Assembly (NCBI RefSeq): GCF_006569205.1
Contig: NZ_VIGD01000002.1
Span: 145,637-209,636, forward strand
DNA from: Ureibacillus terrenus
GTDB taxonomy: Bacteria; Bacillota; Bacilli; Bacillales_A; Planococcaceae
Direction: 5' to 3'
Length of the DNA: 64,000 bases
Part shown: positions 43,588 to 52,186 of the stretch, piece by piece
Layout: every line of letters starts with the position of its first letter
Numbering within the stretch: the stretch's first letter is position 1
Notes under the pieces: model-generated
What the model saw: the letters and a program-made list of their open reading frames with translations, nothing else
What the model was told of the DNA's origin: nothing
Database searches by the model: none
Made by a program: the position numbers and the translations under genes

Positions 43588-43623
43588 GGAAAAACCGGAC
43601 GCTTTTTTGCGCCCGGTTTTTCC
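43588..43623. terminator. Bidirectional terminator between the P-loop gene and the ssu operon
   Basis: Eleven-base arms GGAAAAACCGG (43588-43598) and CCGGTTTTTCC (43613-43623) around a GC-closed loop of 14 bases. Confidence 0.85.
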
Positions 43624-43665
43624 TTATAACAGGGGGGAGTCTTGTATATTAAAGCGGACACAGCG

Positions 43666-44397
43666 CTAACTGTAGACCGCTTCAATACCTAGCGAGTGCA
43701 ATATCTCCGCTTTCATGCGGGCAAGGGTTTCGCTGCCGCGGTTTCTTGGCCGCGGTTCATCAATGCGGAATTCCCGCTCCACCTGCCCGGGCTTTCCGGA
43801 TAACACGAGGATCCGGTCGCACAAGTATAAAGCTTCATCGATATCATGAGTGACAATCACCGCCGTCAGCTGCTGCGATTTCCAAATTTTCAGCACCAGA
43901 TCCTGGAGCTGCATTTTGGTAAACGCATCGAGCGCGCTGAAAGGTTCATCGAGAAGGAGCAGGCCGGGATTGGTCACAAGGGCTCTTGCAATCGACACCC
44001 GCTGTGCCATTCCGCCGGATAATTGTTTGACATATAAATTTTCCGCATGCTCCAGTCCCACTTCTTTCAACAGCTCCCGTGCGGCGGCGATGTTTTCTTT
44101 TTTATTCCTATTCAGGCCAAATTGAACATTTTCAAGCACTGTCAGCCATGGGAAAAGCCGGGGTTCCTGAAAGACGACCCCGATTTCTTCGTGGGGCCCC
44201 TGAATTTTTTCTCCGTTGATGAGGATGTCCCCGCTATATCCTTGATCGAGGCCGGTAATGGCTTTCAAAATCGTGCTTTTCCCCGAACCGCTTTTTCCGA
44301 GCAGCCCGATGATTTCCCCCTTTTCCACGGAAAAGGAGACATTCCGCACACCGTTTTCGCCCCCGAAAATGCGGGTGAGCCGATTGATGGTCAGCAT
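43666..44397 (-). CDS. ssuB: Sulfonate/nitrate/taurine-type ABC transporter ATP-binding protein
   Basis: A 243-residue ATPase of the SsuB/TauB/NrtD class. Walker A is GKSGSGKS at 34-41, the Q-loop is GVVFQEPRLFPWLTVLENV, the signature LSGGMAQRVSIARAL, and Walker B LLLLDEPFSALD, followed by VTHDIDEALYL, all typical of this subfamily. ATG 44397 has AGGAGGGTAA upstream, overlapping the permease stop. Last gene of the metY-ssuA-ssuC-ssuB operon. The substrate is inferred from the sulfur-metabolism context as an organosulfonate or related compound. Confidence 0.9.
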   Translation of the reverse strand: MLTINRLTRIFGGENGVRNVSFSVEKGEIIGLLGKSGSGKSTILKAITGLDQGYSGDILINGEKIQGPHEEIGVVFQEPRLFPWLTVLENVQFGLNRNKKENIAAARELLKEVGLEHAENLYVKQLSGGMAQRVSIARALVTNPGLLLLDEPFSALDAFTKMQLQDLVLKIWKSQQLTAVIVTHDIDEALYLCDRILVLSGKPGQVEREFRIDEPRPRNRGSETLARMKAEILHSLGIEAVYS

Positions 44398-44399
44398 AT

Positions 44400-45239
44400 T
44401 TACCCTCCTATCGCGCTTGTATCCCGCCAAGCCAATACTTTATTTTCAATGATTTTCACGAACCAGTCCGTCAACTTTCCGACAATCGCGAACAATAGGA
44501 TGCTGGCAATGATGATGTCGGGGGAGGAGGAGTTTTGGCCGATCACCAATAGATACCCCAATCCTTCGCTCGCCCCCATCAATTCAGCGGCAACGACGAA
44601 CATCCATCCCAATCCGAGCCCGCTCCGGAGCCCGGTGAAAAAGGAAGGGAGGCTCGCCGGGAAGATGATGCGTTTGACCAATTGGAAATGGCTCAAGCGA
44701 TATACTTTCCCGACTTCGATCAATTTGCGGTCCACGTTCAAAATGCCGCTGACGATGTTCAAATACACAGGGAAGAAGACCCCGACAGCGATTAAGCTGA
44801 TTTTGGACGCTTCCCCGATGCCCATCCATAAGATGAAGAGGGGCACCCAGGCCAGGGAAGGAATCGATTTGAACGCCTGGATGATCGGGTCGAAGATTTT
44901 TTCGGCTTTGCTGTAAAATCCGACAACAGAACCTAGTAGTACCGCGGCCAGCGTGCCGATGAAGAAGCCGATGCCGACCCGGTAAAACGTGATGCCGACA
45001 TGGGACCATAAAGAACCGTCCTGCACAAGGCGCACAATCCGTTCAATGACATTCTTTGGTGAAGGGAGCTGGTAGGACGGAATGAATCCTGTTTCCGTTG
45101 CGGCCGTCCAGACGGCAAGCAGCAGGACAGGCAAGATAAAGCCGAGCAATATGTTCGGATTTCTTTTCTTTTTCCCGGTTTTTTTCGTTTCAAACGAAAG
45201 AGGGATTGTTTGGGGTATTTCGGTCGCTTTTTTGCTCAA
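44400..45239 (-). CDS. ssuC: Sulfonate-type ABC transporter permease
   Basis: A 279-residue permease of the SsuC/TauC family with a basic N-terminal tail (KKTGKKKRNPN) and about six helices. The EAA loop is in GKVYRLSHFQLVKRIIFPASLP, and the family stretch FIGTLAAVLLGSVVGFYSKAEKIFDPIIQ is present. The start is TTG at 45239 with AAGGAGGT eight bases upstream. It lies 15 bases after the binding-protein gene and ends two bases before the ATPase start, so the operon is compact. Confidence 0.92.
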   Translation of the reverse strand: MSKKATEIPQTIPLSFETKKTGKKKRNPNILLGFILPVLLLAVWTAATETGFIPSYQLPSPKNVIERIVRLVQDGSLWSHVGITFYRVGIGFFIGTLAAVLLGSVVGFYSKAEKIFDPIIQAFKSIPSLAWVPLFILWMGIGEASKISLIAVGVFFPVYLNIVSGILNVDRKLIEVGKVYRLSHFQLVKRIIFPASLPSFFTGLRSGLGLGWMFVVAAELMGASEGLGYLLVIGQNSSSPDIIIASILLFAIVGKLTDWFVKIIENKVLAWRDTSAIGG

Positions 45240-45254
45240 ATCCGGTAAACCTCC

Positions 45255-46244
45255 TTATTTACTTGCTTTTTCGGCAAAAGATGGGTCGATCAATTCATCA
45301 ATATGTTTTGTTAAATCCGCTTTCTGATCGATGACGCCCGCTTTTTGCAAGATGTCTCCTGCCGCATGAAGGGCTTCTTTTTGTTCATCGGATGGGATGT
45401 ATACATCAAATTTTGTGCGGTCCAATTGCTTTTTCGCTACGTCCAAATCAATTTGGGCCTCTTTTGCGATGATTTCCGCCGTTTCTTCCGGATGTTCAAG
45501 AATCCATGCGCGGGCTTTTTCATACAATCGGATCACTTTTTCCACCGCTTCCGGATGTTTTTCCGCAAACTCTTTCCGGACATTCAGGAAGTTGTACGTA
45601 TTGAAATCGATGTTCCGATAGAAAATTTTTGCGCCGCCTTTCAATTCGGCCGTCGCCATGATCGGATCAAGGCCTGCCCAGGCATCCACATCGCCTTTTA
45701 ATAAAGCCTGGTAGCCGTCCTGGTGCTGCAAGTTGACGAATTGAATATCCTTTTCGGACAAACCGGCTTCATTCAATGCCCGAAGCAGGAAGATGTATGG
45801 ATCCGTGCCGTAAGTGGCCGCGACTTTCTTTCCTTTCAAATCTTCCACCTTTTGGATGGAAGGATCTTTTGTAAGGAGAGCCGTCCATTCGGGAGTGGAA
45901 GCGATATAGATGTTTTTGATCGGCACATCTTTCGTTTTGGTAATCAATGTCGCCGCTCCGGCCGCGGACCCGAAATCGATGCTGTTGGAAGTCAGGAATT
46001 CCAACGCTTTGTTGCTTCCCTGGCTTAATGTCCATTCCACTTTGACGCCGTCTTTTCCAAACTCTTCTTCCGCCCAGCCGTGGTGCTTCAATATGAGACT
46101 GGCAGGAGAATAATAGGCGTAATCCAAACGGATGGTTTTCAATTCTTCATCATTATTGCCGGAAGCGCCGTTTGATGAGCATCCTTGCAGAATGAAAGTG
46201 AAGGTAAGTAATAAGGTTAGCACTATGGCAATGTTCTTTTTCAA
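45255..46244 (-). CDS. ssuA: Sulfonate-type ABC transporter substrate-binding lipoprotein
   Basis: A 329-residue binding lipoprotein (lipobox LQGC, about residue 22). The pattern IRLDYAYYSPASLILKHHGW, EWTLSQGSNKALEFL, the S/T-rich pocket GSAAGAATLI and VAATYGTDPYIFLLRAL is that of SsuA/TauA-type proteins that bind sulfonates, taurine or related oxyanions. The TTG start at 46244 is spaced eight bases from AAAGGAG, whereas the GTG nine bases earlier overlaps it. It begins 14 bases after metY, so importer and sulfhydrylase are one transcript. Confidence 0.9.
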   Translation of the reverse strand: MKKNIAIVLTLLLTFTFILQGCSSNGASGNNDEELKTIRLDYAYYSPASLILKHHGWAEEEFGKDGVKVEWTLSQGSNKALEFLTSNSIDFGSAAGAATLITKTKDVPIKNIYIASTPEWTALLTKDPSIQKVEDLKGKKVAATYGTDPYIFLLRALNEAGLSEKDIQFVNLQHQDGYQALLKGDVDAWAGLDPIMATAELKGGAKIFYRNIDFNTYNFLNVRKEFAEKHPEAVEKVIRLYEKARAWILEHPEETAEIIAKEAQIDLDVAKKQLDRTKFDVYIPSDEQKEALHAAGDILQKAGVIDQKADLTKHIDELIDPSFAEKASK

Positions 46245-46258
46245 CGTAAACACTCCTT

Positions 46259-47548
46259 TTAAATGGTTTGCAATACTGCTTTTTTCAATGCCTGATCCAA
46301 GTCTTCCTTGATATCTTCAAAGTCTTCGATTCCGCAGGAGAGGCGGATCATTTCTTCCGTAACCCCGGTTTTTGCCAGATCCTCTTTCGACAACTGTTGG
46401 TGGGTTGTCGTCGCCGGATGGATGATCAAGGATTTGGCGTCGCCGACATTGGCGAGGTGGGACCAGAGCTTTGTTTCATCCAGCACTTTTGCGGCCGTTT
46501 CCCGGTCGCCTTTTACGCCGAAAACGACGATGCCTCCAAAACCGTTTTGAAAATACTTTTTGGCATTTTCATAAGAATCGTGGCTTGGTAGACCCGGATA
46601 GCGGACCCATTCCACCGCTTCATGCCGCTCCAAATATTGTGCGAGTTTCAGAGCATTTTCAGAGTGGCGCTGCATGCGGAGGTGCAACGTTTCTAGGCCG
46701 AGCAGCAAAAGGAAAGCGTTGAAAGGGGATAAAGAGGCTCCGTAGTCCCTTAAAAGCTGTGCTCTCACTTTTGCTGCAAAGGCTTCGCGTCCGAATTTTT
46801 CGTAGAAGCGCACGCCGTGGTAAGTCGGATCGGGCTCCGTAAATTCAGGGAAGCGTCCGGAGTCCCAAGGGAAGTTTCCGCTGTCGATGATGACGCCGGC
46901 GATGGCCGTTCCGTGTCCGCCAATCCACTTTGTAGCGCTATGGATGACGATGTCCGCCCCCCATTCAATCGGCTTTGTAATATAAGGCGTCGTGAAGGTG
47001 CTGTCGATGACGAGCGGTATGCCGTGAGCATGCGCCACTTTGGCGGTTCCTTCGATATCCAGGACATGCAGGCTGGGGTTTCCGATCGTTTCCGCAAAAA
47101 TCGCCTTTGTTCTATCTGTAATTTTTTCTTCAAATTGCTTCGGATCGGTGCCGGGCACAAAAATGACGTTTACACCGGCCCTTCTCAAAGTGGCATCCAA
47201 CAGGTTGTATGTACCGCCATATATATTGGAGGAAGCGATGATTTCATCGCCGGGTTTTGCCAACGTCAATAAAGCCAACGTGATGGCCGCCTGGCCGGAA
47301 GAAGTCGCGACGGCGCTTACTCCACCCTCGAGGGCGGCCATCCGTTTCTCGAAAACATCCACCGTCGGATTGCTCATCCGGGAATAGATGTGTCCTTCTG
47401 CTTCCAGGGCAAAGAGTTTGCTGGCATGTTCGGCGCTATTAAAAACATAGGAAGTTGTCTGATATATAGGAACAGCTCTCGAGCCGTAGTCGCTGTCCGG
47501 GGTATGCCCGTGATGGACGGCGAGGGTGTCAAATCGTAATTCGGTCAT
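46259..47548 (-). CDS. metY: O-acetylhomoserine sulfhydrylase
   Basis: A 429-residue PLP enzyme of the Cys/Met metabolism family. It joins sulfide (or methanethiol) to O-acetylhomoserine, giving homocysteine (or methionine). Diagnostic blocks: TLAVHHGHTPDSDYGSRAVP, YSRMSNPTVDVFEKRMA, and the PLP lysine in VIHSATKWIGGHGTAIAG. Its position at the head of an operon with the ssuACB-type importer suggests it fixes sulfide released from imported organosulfur compounds. No S-box riboswitch is visible in the leader; a sigma-A promoter lies at 47599-47628. Cystathionine gamma-synthase-like activities are less likely given length and motifs. Confidence 0.92.
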   Translation of the reverse strand: MTELRFDTLAVHHGHTPDSDYGSRAVPIYQTTSYVFNSAEHASKLFALEAEGHIYSRMSNPTVDVFEKRMAALEGGVSAVATSSGQAAITLALLTLAKPGDEIIASSNIYGGTYNLLDATLRRAGVNVIFVPGTDPKQFEEKITDRTKAIFAETIGNPSLHVLDIEGTAKVAHAHGIPLVIDSTFTTPYITKPIEWGADIVIHSATKWIGGHGTAIAGVIIDSGNFPWDSGRFPEFTEPDPTYHGVRFYEKFGREAFAAKVRAQLLRDYGASLSPFNAFLLLLGLETLHLRMQRHSENALKLAQYLERHEAVEWVRYPGLPSHDSYENAKKYFQNGFGGIVVFGVKGDRETAAKVLDETKLWSHLANVGDAKSLIIHPATTTHQQLSKEDLAKTGVTEEMIRLSCGIEDFEDIKEDLDQALKKAVLQTI

Positions 47549-47598
47549 TGGAAATGTCTCCCCTTCGAGTGAATTTTTTGAACATTTTGTTATCGAAC

Positions 47599-47628
47599 AT
47601 GATAAATCATATTAACCCAATGTGTCAA
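47599..47628 (-). promoter_or_regulatory. Promoter of the metY-ssuACB operon
   Basis: On the minus strand TTGACA (47628-47623) and TATCAT (47604-47599) with an 18-base spacer, about 50 bases before the metY start. The divergent gene on the other side starts at 47739, so this 190-base region is a shared control region. Confidence 0.55.
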
Positions 47629-47738
47629 CTATGTTTTGTAGGAAAAATTCTATTGAATTAAATAGAGTAATGTGATAGGATTAGTACAATTAAAAAATCT
47701 GATAGTTTCGAAAAGAAAGAAAGGAAGGCGGATTCAAG

Positions 47739-48797
47739 ATGAAATATGGCTTTTGGATGCCAGTTTGGGGCGGCTGGCTGCGAAATGTGGAAGATGAAAA
47801 TATGCCCACTACCTTTGAATATTTGAAAATCTTGGCGCAAAATGCGGAACAGAAAGGGTATTCGATGACGCTCATTCCGGAATTGTTTTTAAATGACATT
47901 AAAGGGATCGAAGCGCCATCGATGGACGCATGGTCCACAGCGGCTGCCATCAGCGCCGTAACGGAAAAACTTGAAATTTTGGTTGCGATCCGTCCGGGAT
48001 TCTACAACCCGGCCACTTTTGCGAAAATGGCCACAAACATTGACCACATCAGCGGCGGAAGACTTTCATTGAATATTGTTTCCGCATGGTGGGAAGAAGA
48101 GGCGAGACAATACGGCGGACAGTTTACATCCCATGATGAACGGTATGCACGCACGGAAGAATTTATTGAAGTGTTGAAAGGATTATGGAATCATACGCCT
48201 TTCTCTTATAAAGGAAAGTTCTATCAATATGAAAATACTTACCTGGAACCGAAGCCTCTCCGCAATCGCCATATTCCGCTCTACGCCGGAGGGGAAAGCG
48301 AGACGGGCAAGCAGACGATTGCCAGAACTTGCGACTCTTACGTGATTCACGGAGGAACGGTTGAAGAAGTAAGGGAAAAGCTTGCCGACATGCAAAGACG
48401 CCGCGGGAAATTAGGAAAACCGCCTTTTGAAACCTTTGGAATGGCCGCGTTCGTCATTTGCCGGGATACGGAAGAAGAGGCAAGGGAAGAATTGGCCCGC
48501 ATCACGGATGTATCGGAAGGAAGCCCGGGCTATGCGGGATATCAGGACTTTATCAGCAAGTCCCAACTGAACGTAAATGTCAGTCTGGAAGACTATTCGG
48601 TCTCCAACCGCGGCTTGCGTCCGAATTTAATCGGAACGCCTGAGCAGATTGCAAGACGCATTTTGGAATATGAAGATGCCGGCGTGAACCTGTTGATTCT
48701 GCAATTCTCTCCTCAATTGGAAGAGATGAACCGTTTTGCCGAAAAAGTGATGCCTTTGGTGGAAGAATTGAGAAAAGAAAAATTAGGAGTGAAATAA
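47739..48797 (+). CDS. Luciferase-like (LLM class) FMN-dependent monooxygenase
   Basis: A 352-residue TIM-barrel flavin monooxygenase of the SsuD/SfnG/DszA group. Visible blocks are KYGFWMPVWGGWLRNVEDE, the conserved ISGGRLSLNIVSAWWEEEARQYGG loop, FIEVLKGLW and IPLYAGGESETGKQ. Enzymes of this class use FMNH2 and oxygen to cleave carbon-sulfur bonds of alkanesulfonates or dimethyl sulfone, among other reactions. The divergent metY-ssuACB operon supports a desulfonating role. No flavin reductase is adjacent. It is followed without any gap by an ATP-grasp ligase gene, an unusual partner. AAGGAAGG precedes the ATG. Confidence 0.9.
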   Translation: MKYGFWMPVWGGWLRNVEDENMPTTFEYLKILAQNAEQKGYSMTLIPELFLNDIKGIEAPSMDAWSTAAAISAVTEKLEILVAIRPGFYNPATFAKMATNIDHISGGRLSLNIVSAWWEEEARQYGGQFTSHDERYARTEEFIEVLKGLWNHTPFSYKGKFYQYENTYLEPKPLRNRHIPLYAGGESETGKQTIARTCDSYVIHGGTVEEVREKLADMQRRRGKLGKPPFETFGMAAFVICRDTEEEAREELARITDVSEGSPGYAGYQDFISKSQLNVNVSLEDYSVSNRGLRPNLIGTPEQIARRILEYEDAGVNLLILQFSPQLEEMNRFAEKVMPLVEELRKEKLGVK

Positions 48798-49754
48798 ATG
48801 TCAAAAATCTATGTCATCCACGAAAACGATGAATGGACAGTCCATTTAACAAAACGTTTAGATGAATTGAACCTCCCTTATGAATTGTGGCATTTGGACG
48901 AGGGGACGGTCGATCTGACGAAGGAGCCTCCGGAAGGGGTTTTCTACAGCCGCATGAGCGCTTCATCCCATACGCGCAACCACCGTTTTGCGCCGGAATT
49001 GACGGGGGCGGTCCTTGCATGGCTGGAGCATCATGGCCGCACGGTATTGAATGGAACAAAGGCCTTATCATTGGAGTTGAGCAAAATCAATCAATACATC
49101 GCCCTTGAAAAAGCGGGAATCCGCGTGCCGAAAACAATCGGCGCGGTGGGCAAGGAGCAGGTTGTCAAAGCGGCCGAAAGTCTGGGGAAAACGCCGTTCA
49201 TCACAAAGCACAACCGCGCAGGGAAAGGGCTTGGCGTGCAACTATTCCATTCCATCGACGCATTGAAGGAATATCTCGAAAGCCCGGCTTATGAAGAGCC
49301 GGTGGACGGCATTACGCTGATCCAAGAATATATTAAGGCGCCGGAATCCTACATTACGCGCGCGGAATTTATCGGCGGCAAATTCTTTTACGCCGTGCGC
49401 GTGGATACATCGAAAGGGTTCGAGCTTTGCCCTGCGGATGCCTGCCAGATCAACGATTTATTCTGCCCGGTCGGCGAACAGGTGGAACAGAAACCGAAAT
49501 TTGAAATCATCGACGATGTGGATTTGGAACAAATCGCGAAATATGAAGCGTTCTTGCAGGCAAACGACATCGCCGTCGCAGGCATCGAGTTCATCAAAGA
49601 TGAAAACGGCACCGTTTATACGTACGATATTAATACCAATACGAATTACAACAGCGATGCGGAAGCAAGAGCGGGCAAATACGGCATGCTGGAAGTGGCG
49701 AAGTTTTTAGGGGAAGTGCTGGAAAAAGAGAAAGCGGTGGCCAGCGGGGTCTGA
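48798..49754 (+). CDS. ATP-grasp ligase (RimK-like)
   Basis: A 318-residue ATP-grasp enzyme. After an N-terminal pre-ATP domain (KIYVIHENDEWTVHLTKRL) come the ATP-binding segments GKTPFITKHNRAGKGLGVQLF and ITLIQEYIKAPESYITRAEF, then the magnesium-binding end IEFIKDENGTVYTYDINTNTN. Such enzymes activate a carboxylate with ATP and join it to an amine or thiol, as RimK does with glutamate. Its start is the base after the monooxygenase stop, with AGGAGTG inside that gene, so the two products should be made together. The substrate is unknown; a conjugate or cofactor for the monooxygenase step is possible. Confidence 0.85.
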   Translation: MSKIYVIHENDEWTVHLTKRLDELNLPYELWHLDEGTVDLTKEPPEGVFYSRMSASSHTRNHRFAPELTGAVLAWLEHHGRTVLNGTKALSLELSKINQYIALEKAGIRVPKTIGAVGKEQVVKAAESLGKTPFITKHNRAGKGLGVQLFHSIDALKEYLESPAYEEPVDGITLIQEYIKAPESYITRAEFIGGKFFYAVRVDTSKGFELCPADACQINDLFCPVGEQVEQKPKFEIIDDVDLEQIAKYEAFLQANDIAVAGIEFIKDENGTVYTYDINTNTNYNSDAEARAGKYGMLEVAKFLGEVLEKEKAVASGV

Positions 49755-49803
49755 TGGAGATTTTTGAGTCGGGCCCGCGCTTTTGCCGGCGGTGAAACCA
49801 AAT

Positions 49804-49843
49804 AAAACGGCTTAAGCTTCTTCGGGAAAGCTTAAGCCGTTTT
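49804..49843. terminator. Bidirectional terminator between the ATP-grasp gene and acoC
   Basis: Perfect 16-base arms (49804-49819 and 49828-49843, core CGGCTTAAGCTT) with an eight-base loop containing TTCG and A/T flanks on both strands. Confidence 0.92.
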
Positions 49844-49890
49844 GATTGTTGAAATGAAATTGAGGGAAGGTGGGTAAACCATTTCCGTTT

Positions 49891-51105
49891 TTATAAAAGC
49901 AGGCGATAAGGGTCTTGCAAGTAGTCGGCGATTTTTCCCAAAAATTCCGCAGCCGGTGCACCATCGATAATTTGGTGATCGTATGTTAAGCTGAGCGGCA
50001 ACTTTAATTTCTCCACCACTTCGCCATCCTCCAATGCCAGTTCTTTTTGGATGGCGCCGACACCTAAAATGCCGACTTCCGGTGTATTCAAGATCGGGGT
50101 GAAGTATTCGATTTCATAGCCGCCCAAGTTTGTAATCGTAAAGGTCGATCCGCTGTAAAGGCTTCCGTCCAGCGTGCCTTGCCGCGCTTCGGTTGTCACC
50201 TTCTTGATGGCAGCGCCAAGCTGGGACAAAGACATGAGATGCGCGTTTTGTATTACGGGAACGACCAAACCGTCTTCCACCGCTGTGGCCATCCCGATAT
50301 GCACTTCCTCAACGCGGATATATTCGCCATTATGGTACCAGGCGTTCATATCCGGCGTATCTTTTAATGCCAAAACAACCGCTTTTGTAAGAAGGGTATT
50401 GATGCTCAGTTCATTATGGACAAGCGGGTCTTTCACTTTTGACTTGATCTCATCGCGGAATTTCATTAATTCGGTAATATCCACTTTTCGATGGTTCGTT
50501 ACTTGGGCGGTTGTTTGGACGCTGCGCATCATTCGCTGGGCAATGGTCTTGCGCAAACCGGCAAGCCCGGCACCGTATGAAACGGCCGATGCGGATGGCG
50601 CGCGGTCTTTTGCCGGAGACTCCATAGAGGCCTGATATCTTAATATATCCAGCCGTGTTATTCGTCCATTGCCGCCTGTACCGACGACATTGCGGATATC
50701 GATGCCAAGTTCTTTCGCCATTTTGCGGGCGATTGGCGTAATAAAGATTCTTTCTCCGTCATCTTTTTTCTTTGATTCCGTTTTTGCGGGCTCATTTGCC
50801 GCCGCTGTTTTGACTGCCTTCGGTTCCGGGGCGCCGGCTGATGGGGTAGGGGAGCCGATCTGTTCACCGGGTTTTCCGATATACGCGATTGGCGCCTTGC
50901 TTGGTACGACATCGCCCACTTGAGCGACAATTTTAATGATCGTGCCGGACTCCGGTGCAACGACTTCGCTCGTCAATTTCTCCGAACTGATTTCCGCCAC
51001 TGCATCGCCTGCCTGCACTTCATCTCCTTCATTTACAAACCAATGTTCTACTGTGCCCTCTGTCATTGTCAAGCCCAGTTTCGGCATCAATATTTCCGTA
51101 GCCAT
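49891..51105 (-). CDS. acoC: Acetoin dehydrogenase complex E2 (dihydrolipoamide acetyltransferase)
   Basis: A 404-residue acyltransferase. The N-terminal lipoyl domain has the lipoate lysine K43 in ISSEKLTSEV, then an alanine/proline-rich linker, a peripheral subunit-binding domain (FITPIARKMAKELGIDIRNV), and the catalytic domain with H377-x3-D381-G (DHQIIDG). It transfers the acetyl group from E1 to CoA. One lipoyl domain and this length match Bacillus AcoC rather than pyruvate or branched-chain E2. Last gene of the acoL-acoA-acoB-acoC operon, 16 bases after acoB. Confidence 0.88.
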   Translation of the reverse strand: MATEILMPKLGLTMTEGTVEHWFVNEGDEVQAGDAVAEISSEKLTSEVVAPESGTIIKIVAQVGDVVPSKAPIAYIGKPGEQIGSPTPSAGAPEPKAVKTAAANEPAKTESKKKDDGERIFITPIARKMAKELGIDIRNVVGTGGNGRITRLDILRYQASMESPAKDRAPSASAVSYGAGLAGLRKTIAQRMMRSVQTTAQVTNHRKVDITELMKFRDEIKSKVKDPLVHNELSINTLLTKAVVLALKDTPDMNAWYHNGEYIRVEEVHIGMATAVEDGLVVPVIQNAHLMSLSQLGAAIKKVTTEARQGTLDGSLYSGSTFTITNLGGYEIEYFTPILNTPEVGILGVGAIQKELALEDGEVVEKLKLPLSLTYDHQIIDGAPAAEFLGKIADYLQDPYRLLL

Positions 51106-51121
51106 GATGAATCCCCCCTCT

Positions 51122-52156
51122 CTATTTGGCTCTCAGGTCATCGATGATTTCTGCTGCCACTGTCAACACTTTTTGCGCATCCGGAATATATAGTTTTTCA
51201 AGATTGGCAGCGAATGGAACAGGTGTGTTTGGCGCGCAGACGCATTTAATTGGTCCGTCCAAATAGTCGAAAGCTTTGTCTGCCACAACCGAAGCGATAT
51301 CCGTTGCCGTGTTGTTGTGCGGATTGGATTCATCGATGATAATTAAGCGGCCTGTTTTCTTCACGGACTCCAGCACCGTTTCTTCATCCCATGGGGCAAC
51401 AGTGCGCAGGTCGATCACTTCAACCGATACATTGTCCTTTTCCAGGATTTCCGCCACTTCCAGGCCGACGTACAGCATTTTTCCGATGGTAACAATTGTC
51501 AAGTCCTTGCCTTCACGCTTGATGGCAGCCTTGCCGATCGGGATTGTATAATACTCTTCCGGCACTTCGCCTTTCATGCCGTACAATGTTTTATCTTCCG
51601 AAAAGATGACGAGGTTGTCATCTTCAATGGCGGAGAGGAGAAGCCCTTTTGCATCATATGGTGTTGCGGGGACGACGACTTTGACGCCGGGAATCGAACC
51701 GAACAGTCCGTAGTAGGAGCCGGAGTGCTGGGCGGCCGCGTTCACTCCCGCACCGTGCATTGTGCGAACCGTCATGGGAACTTTCGCTTTTCCTCCGAAC
51801 ATGTATCGCATCTTCGAACCTTGTCCGATGATGGAGTCAAAGCAAAAGCCGATAAAGTCGCTGAACATCAGCTCGGCCACAGGGCGCAGACCGGTTACGG
51901 CCATCCCAACGGCCGCAGCCATATAACCCATTTCGGATAGCGGCGTATCGATGACCCGCTCACGGCCGTATTTCGGTGCAAGGCCGCGGGTGACGCCCAT
52001 TACGCCGCCCCAGGCATCTTCGTTGGCTTCTTCCAAATGTTGGACTTCCGCGCCGCCTGCAATATCTTCACCTAATAAAATGACGTTTTCATCTTTTGCC
52101 ATCGCTTGGTCAAGCGCTTCATTGAGTGCGTTCATGAATAAAATTTCTCTGGCCAT
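51122..52156 (-). CDS. acoB: Acetoin dehydrogenase E1 component, beta subunit
   Basis: A 344-residue transketolase-like beta subunit. The conserved stretches are LLGEDIAGGAEV, GMAVTGLRPVAELMFSDFIG, MRYMFGGKAKVPMTVRTMHG and the C-terminal DLRTVAPWDEETV. With AcoA it forms the thiamine diphosphate-dependent E1 that cleaves acetoin to acetaldehyde and an acetyl unit. The acetoin assignment over pyruvate rests on the four-gene set and its similarity in size to AcoB. AAAGGAG precedes the ATG. Confidence 0.88.
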   Translation of the reverse strand: MAREILFMNALNEALDQAMAKDENVILLGEDIAGGAEVQHLEEANEDAWGGVMGVTRGLAPKYGRERVIDTPLSEMGYMAAAVGMAVTGLRPVAELMFSDFIGFCFDSIIGQGSKMRYMFGGKAKVPMTVRTMHGAGVNAAAQHSGSYYGLFGSIPGVKVVVPATPYDAKGLLLSAIEDDNLVIFSEDKTLYGMKGEVPEEYYTIPIGKAAIKREGKDLTIVTIGKMLYVGLEVAEILEKDNVSVEVIDLRTVAPWDEETVLESVKKTGRLIIIDESNPHNNTATDIASVVADKAFDYLDGPIKCVCAPNTPVPFAANLEKLYIPDAQKVLTVAAEIIDDLRAK

Positions 52157-52186
52157 TCTCTATAACTCCTTTCCAAGTTTTTTAGA

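Noticed and set aside
46200..47740. SAM riboswitch or T-box before metY
   Set aside because: The leader is only about 50 bases from the promoter and shows no multi-helix fold or terminator.
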